Positions 35,015 through 45,325 are shown, counted from the first letter of the stretch. The stretch: DNA of 64,000 bases from Chryseobacterium sp. LAM-KRS1 (GCF_013184525.1 NZ_JAAOIZ010000005.1:62001-126000); one strand, 5' to 3'. The notes: a model not told the origin generated them from the sequence alone. Made by a program: numbers and translations.

Positions 35015-35641
35015 TTAGCCTGCCGCCATCATGGCTTTTACCCAGATCGGGATAAGCTTTTTACGTTGAATCATTAAGGTATTGAACTCTTTATCGTTCA
35101 GTTCACTGCTTCCAATCAACATTGGTTTTGCTATGAAGGGAAATACGGTAAGCCCCAACAGGTTAATTAGAAAATGTAAAGGATTAGGCTCAATAATACT
35201 ACCCTTTTTCACCGCTTCCTGATGTTGCTTTAAAAAGACAGAAGATTGAATCACTTCTTTTAAAGGGATTTTTTGCAATAGAAGATTAGGATTGTTACGA
35301 AGCTCACTGATGATGAATGTCGGAATTTCCGGCTCTTTGATGATCAGGTCGATATACTTCCCTACTACCTCTTCTACTTTTTTTTCGAGAGTTGTTTTCT
35401 CTGTATTTAGCACCACTAACAAGCTTTGAAAGAATCCAGCCATAGTTTCGAGCATGATAATCTCAAATAATTTGGCCTTGCTTCTGAAATAATAATTGAG
35501 CAATGCCAGGTTGATATCTGCTTCTTCAGCAATATCCCTGGTTCTGGTTGCAGCGAATCCCTTTCTGTAAAATACGATTCGTGCGGCTTCCTTTATTTTT
35601 TCTTCCGTTGAGGTATCTATTTTTTTAGATTCTTCTTTCAT
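35015..35641 (-). CDS. TetR family regulator of the efflux operon
   Basis: About 208 residues from ATG 35641 (MKEESKKIDTST); an upstream TTG at 35665 is in frame but less likely. The N-terminal helix-turn-helix reads ATRTRDIAEEADINLALLNYYFRSKAKLFEII, a standard TetR recognition domain. The C-terminal ligand-binding part is helical, with PTFIISELRNNPNL as in the AcrR-C type (CecR-like). It is divergent in function but on the same strand just upstream of the efflux genes, and matching palindromes lie in front of both. This mirrors E. coli cecR-ybhGFSR. Confidence 0.88.
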   Translation of the reverse strand: MKEESKKIDTSTEEKIKEAARIVFYRKGFAATRTRDIAEEADINLALLNYYFRSKAKLFEIIMLETMAGFFQSLLVVLNTEKTTLEKKVEEVVGKYIDLIIKEPEIPTFIISELRNNPNLLLQKIPLKEVIQSSVFLKQHQEAVKKGSIIEPNPLHFLINLLGLTVFPFIAKPMLIGSSELNDKEFNTLMIQRKKLIPIWVKAMMAAG

Positions 35642-35696
35642 ATTACAATCGTTCTTCTGTTGCAAAGGTAGAAAATATTTTTTAGGTTAAACAAGT

Positions 35697-35718
35697 AATT
35701 TAATCAAATGATTAAATT
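35697..35718 (-). promoter_or_regulatory. TetR operator in front of the tetR gene
   Basis: Ten-base arms AATTTAATCA and TGATTAAATT flank a two-base AA spacer. The 18-base core matches the site at 34981-34998. The position, 56 bases upstream of the tetR ATG, supports autoregulation. Confidence 0.7.
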
Positions 35719-35730
35719 TGTTTTTTATAA

Positions 35731-35763
35731 AGATATAACCTGAGTTGCGTCAACCCAGGCTAT
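35731..35763 (-). terminator. Terminator after the Tet(X)-like gene
   Basis: Read on the minus strand, ATATAGCCTGGGTTG pairs with CAACTCAGGTTATAT around ACG; the two G-T pairs are tolerated in RNA. It is followed by an AT-rich run and lies about 25 bases past the monooxygenase stop. Confidence 0.7.
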
Positions 35764-35787
35764 ATCTCTTTATGCAGAAGGTTATTG

Positions 35788-37804
<2,017 letters not shown>

Positions 37805-37907
37805 AATAAATGGATGTTGGTATTAAAGCTATATTTAAAAAGTAATACTAAATTAAAAATAAAATGGTCACGATTGATCATAGCCCAAGAAGAAATGTTT
37901 TAATTTA

Positions 37908-38207
37908 ATGAATGAAAATTTTAAAAATATGAATGAAAATAAGCAATACGTAACTTATGCGGTATCAAAAGACGGGATCCGGACAAAGATTGATGCCGGA
38001 TCGATTATCATACAGATCGAAGAGGAAGAAATTGAAATCGCCCTGATTCCTCCGCATCCTGCCTGGAAAGGGAAACTGACATTATCCACGGGATCAGCCA
38101 TTGACGGGCGACATGAGGAAAGAGAACCCGGAGTACAATTTGTTATAGAACCCGGAGCATCTAACGTTGTACACATTACGGCAAAGAAACCAGATAAAAG
38201 CTTTTAG
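37908..38207 (+). CDS. Small protein of unknown function
   Basis: A 99-residue, acidic, non-secreted protein. It may start at the ATG 37908 or at a second one, codon 8 (37929, MNENKQYVT), which repeats the first residues MNEN. The core alternates charged and hydrophobic residues (GSIIIQIEEEEIEIALIPPHPAWKGKLTL), suggesting a beta-sheet protein. I recognise no family. It is divergent from the AraC gene across about 100 bases. Confidence 0.5.
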   Translation: MNENFKNMNENKQYVTYAVSKDGIRTKIDAGSIIIQIEEEEIEIALIPPHPAWKGKLTLSTGSAIDGRHEEREPGVQFVIEPGASNVVHITAKKPDKSF

Positions 38208-38225
38208 AACCGATATCAAAAATAA

Positions 38226-38277
38226 TCTCAATACAATCTTTTTCTATAGAATATTCAGAATAAAAACTGTATTGAGA
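38226..38277. terminator. Weak long-loop hairpin between converging genes
   Basis: TCTCAATACA at 38226-38235 pairs with TGTATTGAGA at 38268-38277 across a 32-base AT-rich loop, between the converging small gene and MFS gene. It could serve as a bidirectional terminator, but the large loop lowers confidence. Confidence 0.35.
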
Positions 38278-38313
38278 TGATGAGAAAAAATTTATTATTT
38301 AGTCAAATAGGAT

Positions 38314-39504
38314 TTATTCGCAAACTGCAGGAGAAATTGTTATTTCTTCTTTTTCCTCAGCTTCTGATTCTATTTCTATTTTTTTCGGAAAAGTAATAAA
38401 GCTGATGGCGAGTGTAACTCCCAATAATGCAATGCTGATCCAGACAATTTGATGAATTCCATATTTTGCAATAATTAAACCACCCACAAGAGCTCCTAAT
38501 GATATCCCGATATTATAGCAGGAAGTCAGCAGGCTGTTGACAAATTCAAGGGCACTGTGAGGGACTGCCTGGGTGGTACGGATATTAGGAACCAGGAAGC
38601 CTCCGGTGTGTATCATTCCCCAAAGGGAAAGAATCAGAACCATCGCCACAAAAATTCCCCCGAAGTAATAGGCTAATATCTGAACGGCAATCAGAGACAC
38701 AAAAAACAATCGTACGGTAACAAGTAAATTTCTGTTCAGTGCAATCCCCATTAGCCAGTTCCCCAGAATTCCCATACCTCCGAATAAAAGAAGCATTACA
38801 CTTATTTCTGCTCCATTCATCCGTGTAATTTTTTCCAGATAAGCAGCCAGATAGGTATAGCTTGAAAACATAGCAGCTAATGTAAGAATAGTCGAGATCA
38901 GATTGACCCAAAGTTGTGGACTTTTTAATACGTATAGTTGATTTTGTGATGTTTTATCTTTACTTGCGGGCATGGACGGAACAAAGAATAATAATCCTAA
39001 AAACGCAATCAGGCTCACAAAACTTCCCATATAAAAAGAGGCTTGCCAGTTATTAAAGAAATCCGCTGCATAGGTGGTAAGCGGAACTCCTAAAACGGTA
39101 GCCAAACTAAGTCCTGCCATTACCACAGAAACGGCTTTAGCACCACCCTGTTTAAATGCAATTGCCATTGAAATATTCCAGAACAGCGGATGCAAAAACG
39201 CAGGTAGAACCCGTGCTACCATCAACATGGTAAAACTGGTTGAAATAGAAGAAAGAAGATTTGATAATACAAATACACCAAGCACCATACATAATAAAAG
39301 CTTACGGTTGATCTTAGTGGTAAATGCAGTGATAAAAGGAGATGAAACAGCCACAGTAAGTGCAAAAGCACTTAACAGCCAACCGGCTGTATCTATAGAT
39401 ACATTAAATTCCCTGCTGATGTTGGGTAGAATTCCAATTACCCCAAATTCTGTAGTAATGATTCCAAAAGCTCCCAGAGCCAAAATATAAATCGATCGTT
39501 TCAT
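38314..39504 (-). CDS. MFS efflux transporter (12-helix, drug or arabinose-type)
   Basis: A 396-residue major facilitator superfamily protein with twelve predicted membrane helices. FGIITTEFGVIGILPNISREFN and the central cytoplasmic loop with FVPSMPASKD fit the DHA1/AraJ-like group. The motif A region between helices 2 and 3 reads FTTKINRKLLL, a diverged form. It is likely a proton-coupled exporter of small molecules. The C-terminal tail is Glu rich. It is divergent from an AraC regulator 87 bases away. Confidence 0.85.
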   Translation of the reverse strand: MKRSIYILALGAFGIITTEFGVIGILPNISREFNVSIDTAGWLLSAFALTVAVSSPFITAFTTKINRKLLLCMVLGVFVLSNLLSSISTSFTMLMVARVLPAFLHPLFWNISMAIAFKQGGAKAVSVVMAGLSLATVLGVPLTTYAADFFNNWQASFYMGSFVSLIAFLGLLFFVPSMPASKDKTSQNQLYVLKSPQLWVNLISTILTLAAMFSSYTYLAAYLEKITRMNGAEISVMLLLFGGMGILGNWLMGIALNRNLLVTVRLFFVSLIAVQILAYYFGGIFVAMVLILSLWGMIHTGGFLVPNIRTTQAVPHSALEFVNSLLTSCYNIGISLGALVGGLIIAKYGIHQIVWISIALLGVTLAISFITFPKKIEIESEAEEKEEITISPAVCE

Positions 39505-39579
39505 GATGAGTCTTAAAATTATTCCACAAAATTGGACAGATTTTTTTTAATAAATCAGTATATTTTAATGATAATTGAG

Positions 39580-39587
39580 TAATTTTG
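39580..39587 (+). promoter_or_regulatory. -7 element abutting the AraC start codon (leaderless promoter)
   Basis: TAATTTTG matches TAnnTTTG and is followed by CAGG and then the ATG at 39592. By the usual spacing the transcript would begin at or within two bases of the A of ATG, so the message would be leaderless. No clean TTG -33 element is visible. Confidence 0.4.
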
Positions 39588-39591
39588 CAGG

Positions 39592-40440
39592 ATGAATAAA
39601 GAAAATATAGACCGATTGGTAGATGTAGAGTACTGTAAAACAGAAAAGTGCCCCGTAAGGAATCTGCAGTTTTCTTTTTTTCAGATGGTCTATGTTATCT
39701 CCGGATCAGGATTTTTAGAAATCAATGATAATAAAGTTACCTACAACAAAGGTAGCCTGATCATGCTCACTCCTAATGACCAGCATTATTTTGAGATTTC
39801 TGAGATCTCAGAATTTTTATTTGTTAAGTTCAGTGAGAATTATGTAAGAGAATACAATTGGAAAAGCATAAACTGTATTGAATGCTTATTGTATCATGCT
39901 TCACATCTGTCAGGCTGTGTTTTGAAAAACAAACCGGATGAATTTCTGGTAAAATCAATCGTAGATTCACTTCTGCACAATATGAAGCATAGTGATCTTT
40001 ATCAGGAGGATCTCACACTTCATTATGTAAACGCATTAATTGTGATTGCAGCAAGAAATATTTCCAAGATGAGGCCCGTCAATGCAACGGTGAATGCAGA
40101 CAAAAGAATGTTATCGATCATCGGTCACATTCAGACCCATATCTATGACCCACAACAGCTGAAGGCTTCTGTGATCAGTCAGAAATTTGGATTATCTGAA
40201 ACTTATTTGGGAAGCTATTTTAAGAATCAATGTGGAGAAACTATTCAGAACTATATCTATAACTACAAAATGCGATTGATTGAGCACAGGCTGATGTTCA
40301 GTGATATGCGGATCAATGAAATAGTAAGCGAGTTTGGTTTTGCGGATGAAAGCCACCTCAATAAGTTTTTCAAAAAGCGCCACAAGATCAGTTTAACCGA
40401 ATTTAGAAAATCTAAACAGAAGGTTAAAGAAATGGTTTAA
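39592..40440 (+). CDS. AraC family regulator divergent from the MFS pump
   Basis: A 282-residue regulator with a cupin-type N-terminal domain (FSFFQMVYVISGSGFLEINDNKV and SLIMLTPNDQHYFEISE) and a C-terminal AraC DNA-binding domain (ASVISQKFGLSETYLGSYFKN and MRINEIVSEFGFADESHLNKFFKK). It shares 87 bases of divergent promoter region with the MFS transporter and probably controls it. No ligand is known. The start is set by the -7 element four bases upstream. Confidence 0.85.
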   Translation: MNKENIDRLVDVEYCKTEKCPVRNLQFSFFQMVYVISGSGFLEINDNKVTYNKGSLIMLTPNDQHYFEISEISEFLFVKFSENYVREYNWKSINCIECLLYHASHLSGCVLKNKPDEFLVKSIVDSLLHNMKHSDLYQEDLTLHYVNALIVIAARNISKMRPVNATVNADKRMLSIIGHIQTHIYDPQQLKASVISQKFGLSETYLGSYFKNQCGETIQNYIYNYKMRLIEHRLMFSDMRINEIVSEFGFADESHLNKFFKKRHKISLTEFRKSKQKVKEMV

Positions 40441-40547
40441 TGGAAGGAGATGTAAAGCATTGTGATCCATTAAATTATAATTTACTACCTTTAGGCCTAC
40501 GGAATTGATTCAATACCGAAATATAATAACTCCAAAACACCGAACAC

Positions 40548-40835
40548 ATGCCAAGTATTAGTATTAAAAATTTTCAATCTAAAAATGATCTTGTAGTTTA
40601 TGAAACTGATGTTGAAAGCTCAGCTGATCTACTGGTCTATAAAACAAACTCTAAACTGAAAGCTCTGGAAAATGAAGCGTTCTGGTATATTGAGAAATTG
40701 GAGAACAGCTCGGATCGTTCCATTTGTTTTTCCAATTCCAAAGCCGCTGCAGATTTATCAATTCATTATGTGGGTAATGATGCCAGTGCCGGATGGCAGG
40801 GCGAGCACCCGTTGAAAGGTAAGCTTAAAAGCTGA
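40548..40835 (+). CDS. DUF6150-like small protein
   Basis: A 95-residue soluble protein with internally repeated motifs (DLVVYETDVESSADLLVYKT, SICFSNSKAAADLSIHYV, GNDASAGW) that recall the DUF6150 family, in which short strands of the form ADLxVYxV repeat. That assignment is tentative. It follows the AraC gene after about 108 bases and ends before a terminator. Confidence 0.55.
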   Translation: MPSISIKNFQSKNDLVVYETDVESSADLLVYKTNSKLKALENEAFWYIEKLENSSDRSICFSNSKAAADLSIHYVGNDASAGWQGEHPLKGKLKS

Positions 40836-40874
40836 TCCATTTACTGAATCATAGAAATTATATTTTTATAATAG

Positions 40875-40902
40875 AAAACCACTGTATTGCAGTGGTTTTT
40901 TC
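40875..40902 (+). terminator. Intrinsic terminator after the DUF6150-like gene
   Basis: AAAACCACTG at 40875-40884 pairs with CAGTGGTTTT at 40890-40899 around a TATTG loop and continues into further T residues. Confidence 0.85.
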
Positions 40903-40935
40903 TTGGGAACAGAATGAATTTTTAGAACAATATTT

Positions 40936-40980
40936 CTTAAACCAGTTTAAGCATATATCATGTTTTTATTGTCAGCTTTG
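40936..40980 (+). promoter_or_regulatory. Operator plus -7 element before the cupin gene
   Basis: The palindrome CTTAAACCAGTTTAAG (40936-40951) is followed after exactly 21 bases by CAGCTTTG (40973-40980), a near match to TAnnTTTG. The arrangement is repeated with the same spacing before the NmrA gene (41582-41626). The operator covers the place expected for the -33 element, so a bound protein could block or recruit RNA polymerase. The 62 bases to the ATG include an AT-rich leader. Confidence 0.65.
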
Positions 40981-41013
40981 CTTTAGTAATAATCAAAGAA
41001 AAAACTGGATACA

Positions 41014-41433
41014 ATGAAAAAATCAGCAATCATTCCTATTGCCTTTTGTTTTGCTTTTGTGATGAATGCAAAAGCACAACATTCCGGGGATTCAGCACCT
41101 GAAATCCCACCACGTGTTATCTTCAAACAATTCATAGAAACTTCCGGGCTTAAAGAGCAGGAAGTAAAAATGGTTATCGTTAATTTTTCTCCGGGTGAAG
41201 TCTCTGCGCCACACCGGCATCCTATTCCTACTTTTGGTTACGTTTTAGAGGGTGAACTGGAATCTACCTTTGATGGTAAAGTATATCATTATAAAGCCGG
41301 CGATGCCTTTTATGAAAAACCAGACGGATTACATTCAGGAACGAGAAATATGAGCAAAGATAAGCCAGCCAGGCTTCTTGCCTTTTTTGTCGGAGATAAA
41401 GGGAAACCATTTTTAGTTCCGGAAAAAAAATAA
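41014..41433 (+). CDS. Exported cupin domain protein
   Basis: A 139-residue protein with a signal peptide (residues 1-21, ending MNAKAQ). A single cupin domain follows: motif 1 with HRHPIPTFGYVLEGELES and motif 2 with GDAFYEKPDGLH, giving three His and a Glu-type metal site. Substrate and reaction are unknown. It lies downstream of the CTTAAAC operator shared with the NmrA-SdhC unit, so it responds to the same regulator. A terminator closes it. Confidence 0.8.
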   Translation: MKKSAIIPIAFCFAFVMNAKAQHSGDSAPEIPPRVIFKQFIETSGLKEQEVKMVIVNFSPGEVSAPHRHPIPTFGYVLEGELESTFDGKVYHYKAGDAFYEKPDGLHSGTRNMSKDKPARLLAFFVGDKGKPFLVPEKK

Positions 41434-41488
41434 AGTTTCTCAATCTGCATTTCACTTGTGGAGAAGGACATTTTACAAATTTGATAAG

Positions 41489-41520
41489 CCTCATTTTTAA
41501 TTTTTAAAATGAGGTTTTTA
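41489..41520 (+). terminator. Intrinsic terminator after the cupin gene
   Basis: CCTCATTTT at 41489-41497 pairs with AAAATGAGG at 41506-41514 and is followed by five T residues. It separates the cupin gene from the NmrA unit, although both carry the same operator. Confidence 0.85.
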
Positions 41521-41581
41521 TTATTTTATTCTGCTCAGATTATGAATCACATTTTGTAGAAATCTGAATGGTTAGCATTTT

Positions 41582-41626
41582 CTTAAACCAGTTTAAGCAG
41601 ATATGGCTTTTTTATTTCCAGTTTTG
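41582..41626 (+). promoter_or_regulatory. Operator plus -7 element before the NmrA gene
   Basis: The palindrome CTTAAACCAGTTTAAG (41582-41597), identical to that at 40936-40951, is followed 21 bases later by CAGTTTTG (41619-41626). The ATG is 27 bases further on. The same layout upstream of two consecutive transcription units argues that one regulator controls both. Confidence 0.65.
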
Positions 41627-41652
41627 TTGTATTAATAATCAAAACAAAAAAA

Positions 41653-42405
41653 ATGAAAATTGTAATCATCGGAGGTAGCGGACTTATAGGAAGTCAGCTA
41701 ACAAATATTCTTAAAAATGAACATGAAGTTATCTCTGCTTCACCAAGTTCCGGCGTTAATACAATTACCGGAGAAGGTCTTGATGAGGCCCTTAATGAAG
41801 CTCATGTAGTGATTGATGTATCGAATTCACCATCATTCGCAGATGATGATGTGATGACCTTTTTCAAAACTTCCACCCATAATTTGTTGTCCGCGACAAA
41901 GAAAGCCGGACTGCAGCATTATGTTGCGCTCTCAGTAGTAGGAACAGATAAATTGCAAGAGAGTGGATATTTTAGGGCTAAGCAAACTCAGGAAGATATG
42001 ATCAGGGAGTCTGGAATACCATTTACCATTGTTCATGCCACACAATTTTTTGAATTTGCGGGAGGGATTGCAACGATAGGAACATCAGACGGAAAAGTAT
42101 GGCTTTCAGATGCATTTGTTCAACCTATCGCAAGTGCTGAAGTCGCTGCATTTATGAGTAAAGTCGCAGTTGAAAAACCCGTCAATAAAATAATTGAAAT
42201 AGGAGGTCCGGATCAAATAAGACTGGATGACTGGATAAAGCAATATATTGTATCAACCGGAAAAGATATTCAGGTTGAAACCGATGCCGCTGCACCCTAT
42301 TCAGGAGCTATACTGGAAGAAAAGACACTGGTTCCGGAACATCCTGCTTATGTAGGAGTGATCAAATATTCTGAATGGATTGCAAAGCCCGAAAACAGAC
42401 GTTGA
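41653..42405 (+). CDS. NmrA/NAD(P)-binding Rossmann-fold protein
   Basis: A 250-residue atypical SDR of the NmrA/HSCARG kind. The dinucleotide motif is GGSGLIGSQL near residue 7; ATKKAGLQHYVALSVVGTDK and SGYFRAKQTQEDMI follow, the latter holding the YxxxK-like Tyr and Lys. It can act as a reductase or as a redox-sensing regulator, and the sequence does not distinguish these. It is followed by the SdhC-like gene after 39 bases, probably in one operon. Confidence 0.85.
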   Translation: MKIVIIGGSGLIGSQLTNILKNEHEVISASPSSGVNTITGEGLDEALNEAHVVIDVSNSPSFADDDVMTFFKTSTHNLLSATKKAGLQHYVALSVVGTDKLQESGYFRAKQTQEDMIRESGIPFTIVHATQFFEFAGGIATIGTSDGKVWLSDAFVQPIASAEVAAFMSKVAVEKPVNKIIEIGGPDQIRLDDWIKQYIVSTGKDIQVETDAAAPYSGAILEEKTLVPEHPAYVGVIKYSEWIAKPENRR

Positions 42406-42444
42406 TTATCCGGAAGATCTTACAATTATCTCAGAAAAGCAGCT

Positions 42445-43119
42445 ATGAACTATCAGAAAAATACACTGATTACAACTTCCATAGGAAGAAAAGTTGTAAT
42501 GGCATTAAGCGGTTTATTTCTAATCAGCTTTCTTATTGTACATGCTTCGGTTAATGCGCTTATTTTTTATAATGATCATGGGGAAACATTTGGAATCGGA
42601 GCCCATTTTATGGCTACCAATCCTATAATCAGGACGATTGAGGTATTTCTGGTTATTGGATTTATTATTCATATTGTCCAGGGATATATGCTGTGGTATA
42701 AGAATAAAAAATCCAGGCCGGTTGGATATGCAATAGAAAAAAGACTGTCCGGAGTTACATGGTATAGCAAAAGTATGACTTTATTTGGGACATTGCTTTT
42801 GTTATTCCTGGTTATTCACACCCGAAATTTTTGGATTCCCAATCGAATTCATCAGTTTCAGTCGGGCGAAGAACTTCCCTTGTATCAAATGATGATTGAT
42901 AAATTCACGAATCCTGTTGAAGTGGTTATATACCTGATTGGATGTTCATCCCTTGCCTGGCATCTGGCCCATGGCTTCCAAAGTGCATTCCGTTCTCTTG
43001 GTGGTAATCCCAATAAATTCAATTCCCTGATTCTCAATTTGGGTTATGCTTTTGCCGTTATAATACCATTTACATTGGCAATGATGCCCATTTCGATTTA
43101 TTTTGGATGGATAAAATAA
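42445..43119 (+). CDS. Orphan succinate dehydrogenase cytochrome b558-type subunit (SdhC-like)
   Basis: A 224-residue protein with five predicted membrane helices of the b558 group (TTSIGRKVVMALSGLFLISFLIVHASVN, IHIVQGYMLWYKNKKSR, LFLVIHTRNFW, SLAWHLAHGFQSAFRSLG). His residues in the first four helices could ligate haem. In a complete enzyme this subunit anchors SdhA and SdhB and passes electrons to quinone. No sdhA or sdhB is present, so it is an extra copy or serves another partner. It is second in the NmrA operon and ends at a terminator. Confidence 0.8.
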   Translation: MNYQKNTLITTSIGRKVVMALSGLFLISFLIVHASVNALIFYNDHGETFGIGAHFMATNPIIRTIEVFLVIGFIIHIVQGYMLWYKNKKSRPVGYAIEKRLSGVTWYSKSMTLFGTLLLLFLVIHTRNFWIPNRIHQFQSGEELPLYQMMIDKFTNPVEVVIYLIGCSSLAWHLAHGFQSAFRSLGGNPNKFNSLILNLGYAFAVIIPFTLAMMPISIYFGWIK

Positions 43120-43142
43120 GGAGAAGTGTGCTCCGGAATATT

Positions 43143-43186
43143 GATAACAAAATCAACCTGCTATTGAGCGGGTTGATTTTGTTATC
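43143..43186 (+). terminator. Intrinsic terminator after the SdhC-like gene
   Basis: GATAACAAAATCAACC at 43143-43158 pairs perfectly with 43171-43186 (GGTTGATTTTGTTATC), 16 base pairs, with an inner GCT/AGC extension. It lies about 25 bases past the stop codon. Confidence 0.85.
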
Positions 43187-43346
43187 ATGATAAATATGAC
43201 TTATCTTACTTATAATATTATGTATTTTTTAATTATAGAGAATCGGTTGAAAAGAAAAAGCCGTTTATCCTAGAAAAAGAATGACGGTAACATAAGCTTT
43301 TAGATTGATTTTTAACATTCAATCGTACAGTTTATAATACTGTTCT

Positions 43347-44096
43347 CTACACAATCTGAACATTTAACCTCCTGAAAGATTCCAGCTCCTGATGATCGGC
43401 AGATAGATCTGTAATTAATACATCAAGATCTTCTATATCACAGATTTTAAGGGGCTCTGTACGTCGGAGTTTATTTTGATTGGCGAGTGCGATTGTTTTT
43501 TTTGATGATCTGATCATGGTTCTTTTGGTTTCCGCATCAGTCATAGAAGTTGCTGATGCACCAAAATCTGCATCTATTGCACAGGTTCCCATGATGAAAA
43601 GATCTGCAATAAACCGGGACGCTTCATGACAGGTTGCATTTCCTGTAGTAACGGCTAAATCATTATCATAAATTCCTCCCAACAGAATCAGTTCTACCCC
43701 TTTGAATGTACTAAGTATAGGAATAAGTGAGGTGTTGTTCGTTATAACCCGGATATTGATAGTTGCCGGCATATAATTCGCAACTGCACAGAGGGTTGTT
43801 CCCCCATCTAAAAAGAGAGTCATTCCATCCTTAATGAATTGCTGAGCTTTTAAAGCAATTACATTTTTCTCCTCGGCCAAAAAAGACTGTCTGTCATGAA
43901 AAGATAGCGGATCTTTCTCTCTTAAAATAGCACCTCCACGAACCTTGGATAAAAGACCATTGCGGTGAAGCTGCTCTATATCTCTTCGTACCGTGTCTTC
44001 AGAAACATTAAGATCTGAGGCCAGGCTCTCAAACATAACTTTCTTTTTTTTCTTTAGCTGGGTCAGGATGACCTCAAAACGTTCTTCTTTTAACAT
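43347..44096 (-). CDS. DeoR family transcriptional regulator
   Basis: A 249-residue sugar-responsive regulator. The N-terminal DeoR helix-turn-helix reads FESLASDLNVSEDTVRRDIEQLHRNGLLSKVRGGAI. The C-terminal sensor domain has DGMTLFLDGGTTLCAVANYM and the RPI-like fold that binds sugar phosphates. It starts inside the stop region of the MFS gene (7-base overlap), so the two are co-transcribed. It probably represses this operon until a sugar phosphate binds. Confidence 0.9.
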   Translation of the reverse strand: MLKEERFEVILTQLKKKKKVMFESLASDLNVSEDTVRRDIEQLHRNGLLSKVRGGAILREKDPLSFHDRQSFLAEEKNVIALKAQQFIKDGMTLFLDGGTTLCAVANYMPATINIRVITNNTSLIPILSTFKGVELILLGGIYDNDLAVTTGNATCHEASRFIADLFIMGTCAIDADFGASATSMTDAETKRTMIRSSKKTIALANQNKLRRTEPLKICDIEDLDVLITDLSADHQELESFRRLNVQIV

Positions 44097-45274
44097 GATG
44101 ACGAAGTATTTCTGAATTTATATATGATGGCGACCACAACAAATAGCAAAGCTATAATTTCAAATGCGGCAGTCAAAGAAAAATGATGCGCAATAAAGCC
44201 TAGTAAAGCAGGACCTGCCAGTGATCCGGCATAACCTATTGTCGTAATTGCAGGAATAGCAACCGTGGAAGAAATTCCTGAAATCCTCCCTCCTTCACTG
44301 AAAAATACAGGAACGATATTGGCAGCTCCTAATCCTAGTAATATAAAGCCAAAAAGAGATAGCGGTACCCATGGACTAAACGTTAAAATAATTACTCCCG
44401 CTGCAGCAATAATACTTCCGCCTATGACCACTATCCTGCTGTTTAATTTGCTGATAAGGGAGTCCCCCGATAATCTCATAACAGCCATGGCTACAGAAAA
44501 AGCAGCATATCCTATCCCTGAAAATTCAGACTCTACGCCTTTATCATCTCTTAGAAATACGGCACTCCAATCCAGCATAGCTCCTTCGGAGAGAAAAACC
44601 ATAAAGCACATGATCCCCAGAATCAAAACTCTCGAATCCATCCATTGAAAACGGGAAGTCGTTTTACTTTCAGGATCCACATGGGAAAACTGGATAATGC
44701 TTTTTCTTTCCGTTTCACGATCAAATAAATATCTGAATTGAATGATCAAAAGGAAAATAAGCAAAACGGATATACTTACTGCCGCATAAATCGGATTTAA
44801 TCCCAGCTTCATAAGAAAACCCAGTCCTAAAGAACCGAAAAGCCCGCCAACACTAAAGAGTCCGTGTAGGGATGACATAATAGGTTTTCCATATTGATTC
44901 TGCACTTGTACTCCATGAGCATTCATAGCTACATCAATCGTTCCTATGCTGCACCCGAATGCGAAAAGAACGGCTCCCATAATATAAACATCCGATACAA
45001 TCAATAGAAAAGGAAGAAGTAATGCACTCAACAAAACGCTTACAGCTATAATTTTCCGGCTCCCTATTTTATTGATCAGGAGTCCTGATAACGGCATCAT
45101 CAACAAGGCTCCTCCTCCCAGCAAAAGCAAAAGTAAGCCTAAATCGGCTTCATCTAATCTAAGCCTGTCTTTAGCAAAGGGAACCATAGGTGCCCAACTC
45201 GCAATTCCCAATCCACAAACTAAAAATATAAGCTGGGTAGCTATTTTTGCTTTCTTTACCGTTTCAGAGACCAT
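44090..45274 (-). CDS. MFS transporter (fucose-permease-like/YbjJ type)
   Basis: A 394-residue, twelve-helix MFS protein. MVPFAKDRLRLDEADLGLLLLLLGGGALLMMPLSG and INKIGSRKIIAVSVLL (motif A variant) fit the FucP/YbjJ branch; HGVQVQNQYGKPIMSSLHGLFSVGGLFGS is typical of that group. It probably takes up or exports a sugar or sugar derivative. It is paired with a DeoR regulator downstream and preceded by a well-spaced promoter with a palindrome. Confidence 0.85.
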   Translation of the reverse strand: MVSETVKKAKIATQLIFLVCGLGIASWAPMVPFAKDRLRLDEADLGLLLLLLGGGALLMMPLSGLLINKIGSRKIIAVSVLLSALLLPFLLIVSDVYIMGAVLFAFGCSIGTIDVAMNAHGVQVQNQYGKPIMSSLHGLFSVGGLFGSLGLGFLMKLGLNPIYAAVSISVLLIFLLIIQFRYLFDRETERKSIIQFSHVDPESKTTSRFQWMDSRVLILGIMCFMVFLSEGAMLDWSAVFLRDDKGVESEFSGIGYAAFSVAMAVMRLSGDSLISKLNSRIVVIGGSIIAAAGVIILTFSPWVPLSLFGFILLGLGAANIVPVFFSEGGRISGISSTVAIPAITTIGYAGSLAGPALLGFIAHHFSLTAAFEIIALLFVVVAIIYKFRNTSSSC

Positions 45275-45294
45275 TAATATAATTATTTATTTTG

Positions 45295-45325
45295 CAAAAG
45301 TATGCAAATTTGCATTATATTGCAA
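45295..45325 (-). promoter_or_regulatory. Promoter with internal palindrome for the MFS-DeoR operon
   Basis: On the minus strand TTG (complement of 45323-45325), a 20-base spacer and TACTTTTG (complement of 45295-45302) match TTG-N19/20-TAnnTTTG. The palindrome ATGCAAATTTGCAT (45302-45315) lies within the spacer, the usual place for a repressor site, and several TTGCA words surround it. The DeoR protein encoded in the operon is the obvious candidate. Confidence 0.65.

Noticed and set aside
39074..39490. 138-codon plus-strand frame inside the MFS gene
   Set aside because: Opposite-strand shadow of a membrane-protein frame; no independent start signal or motif.
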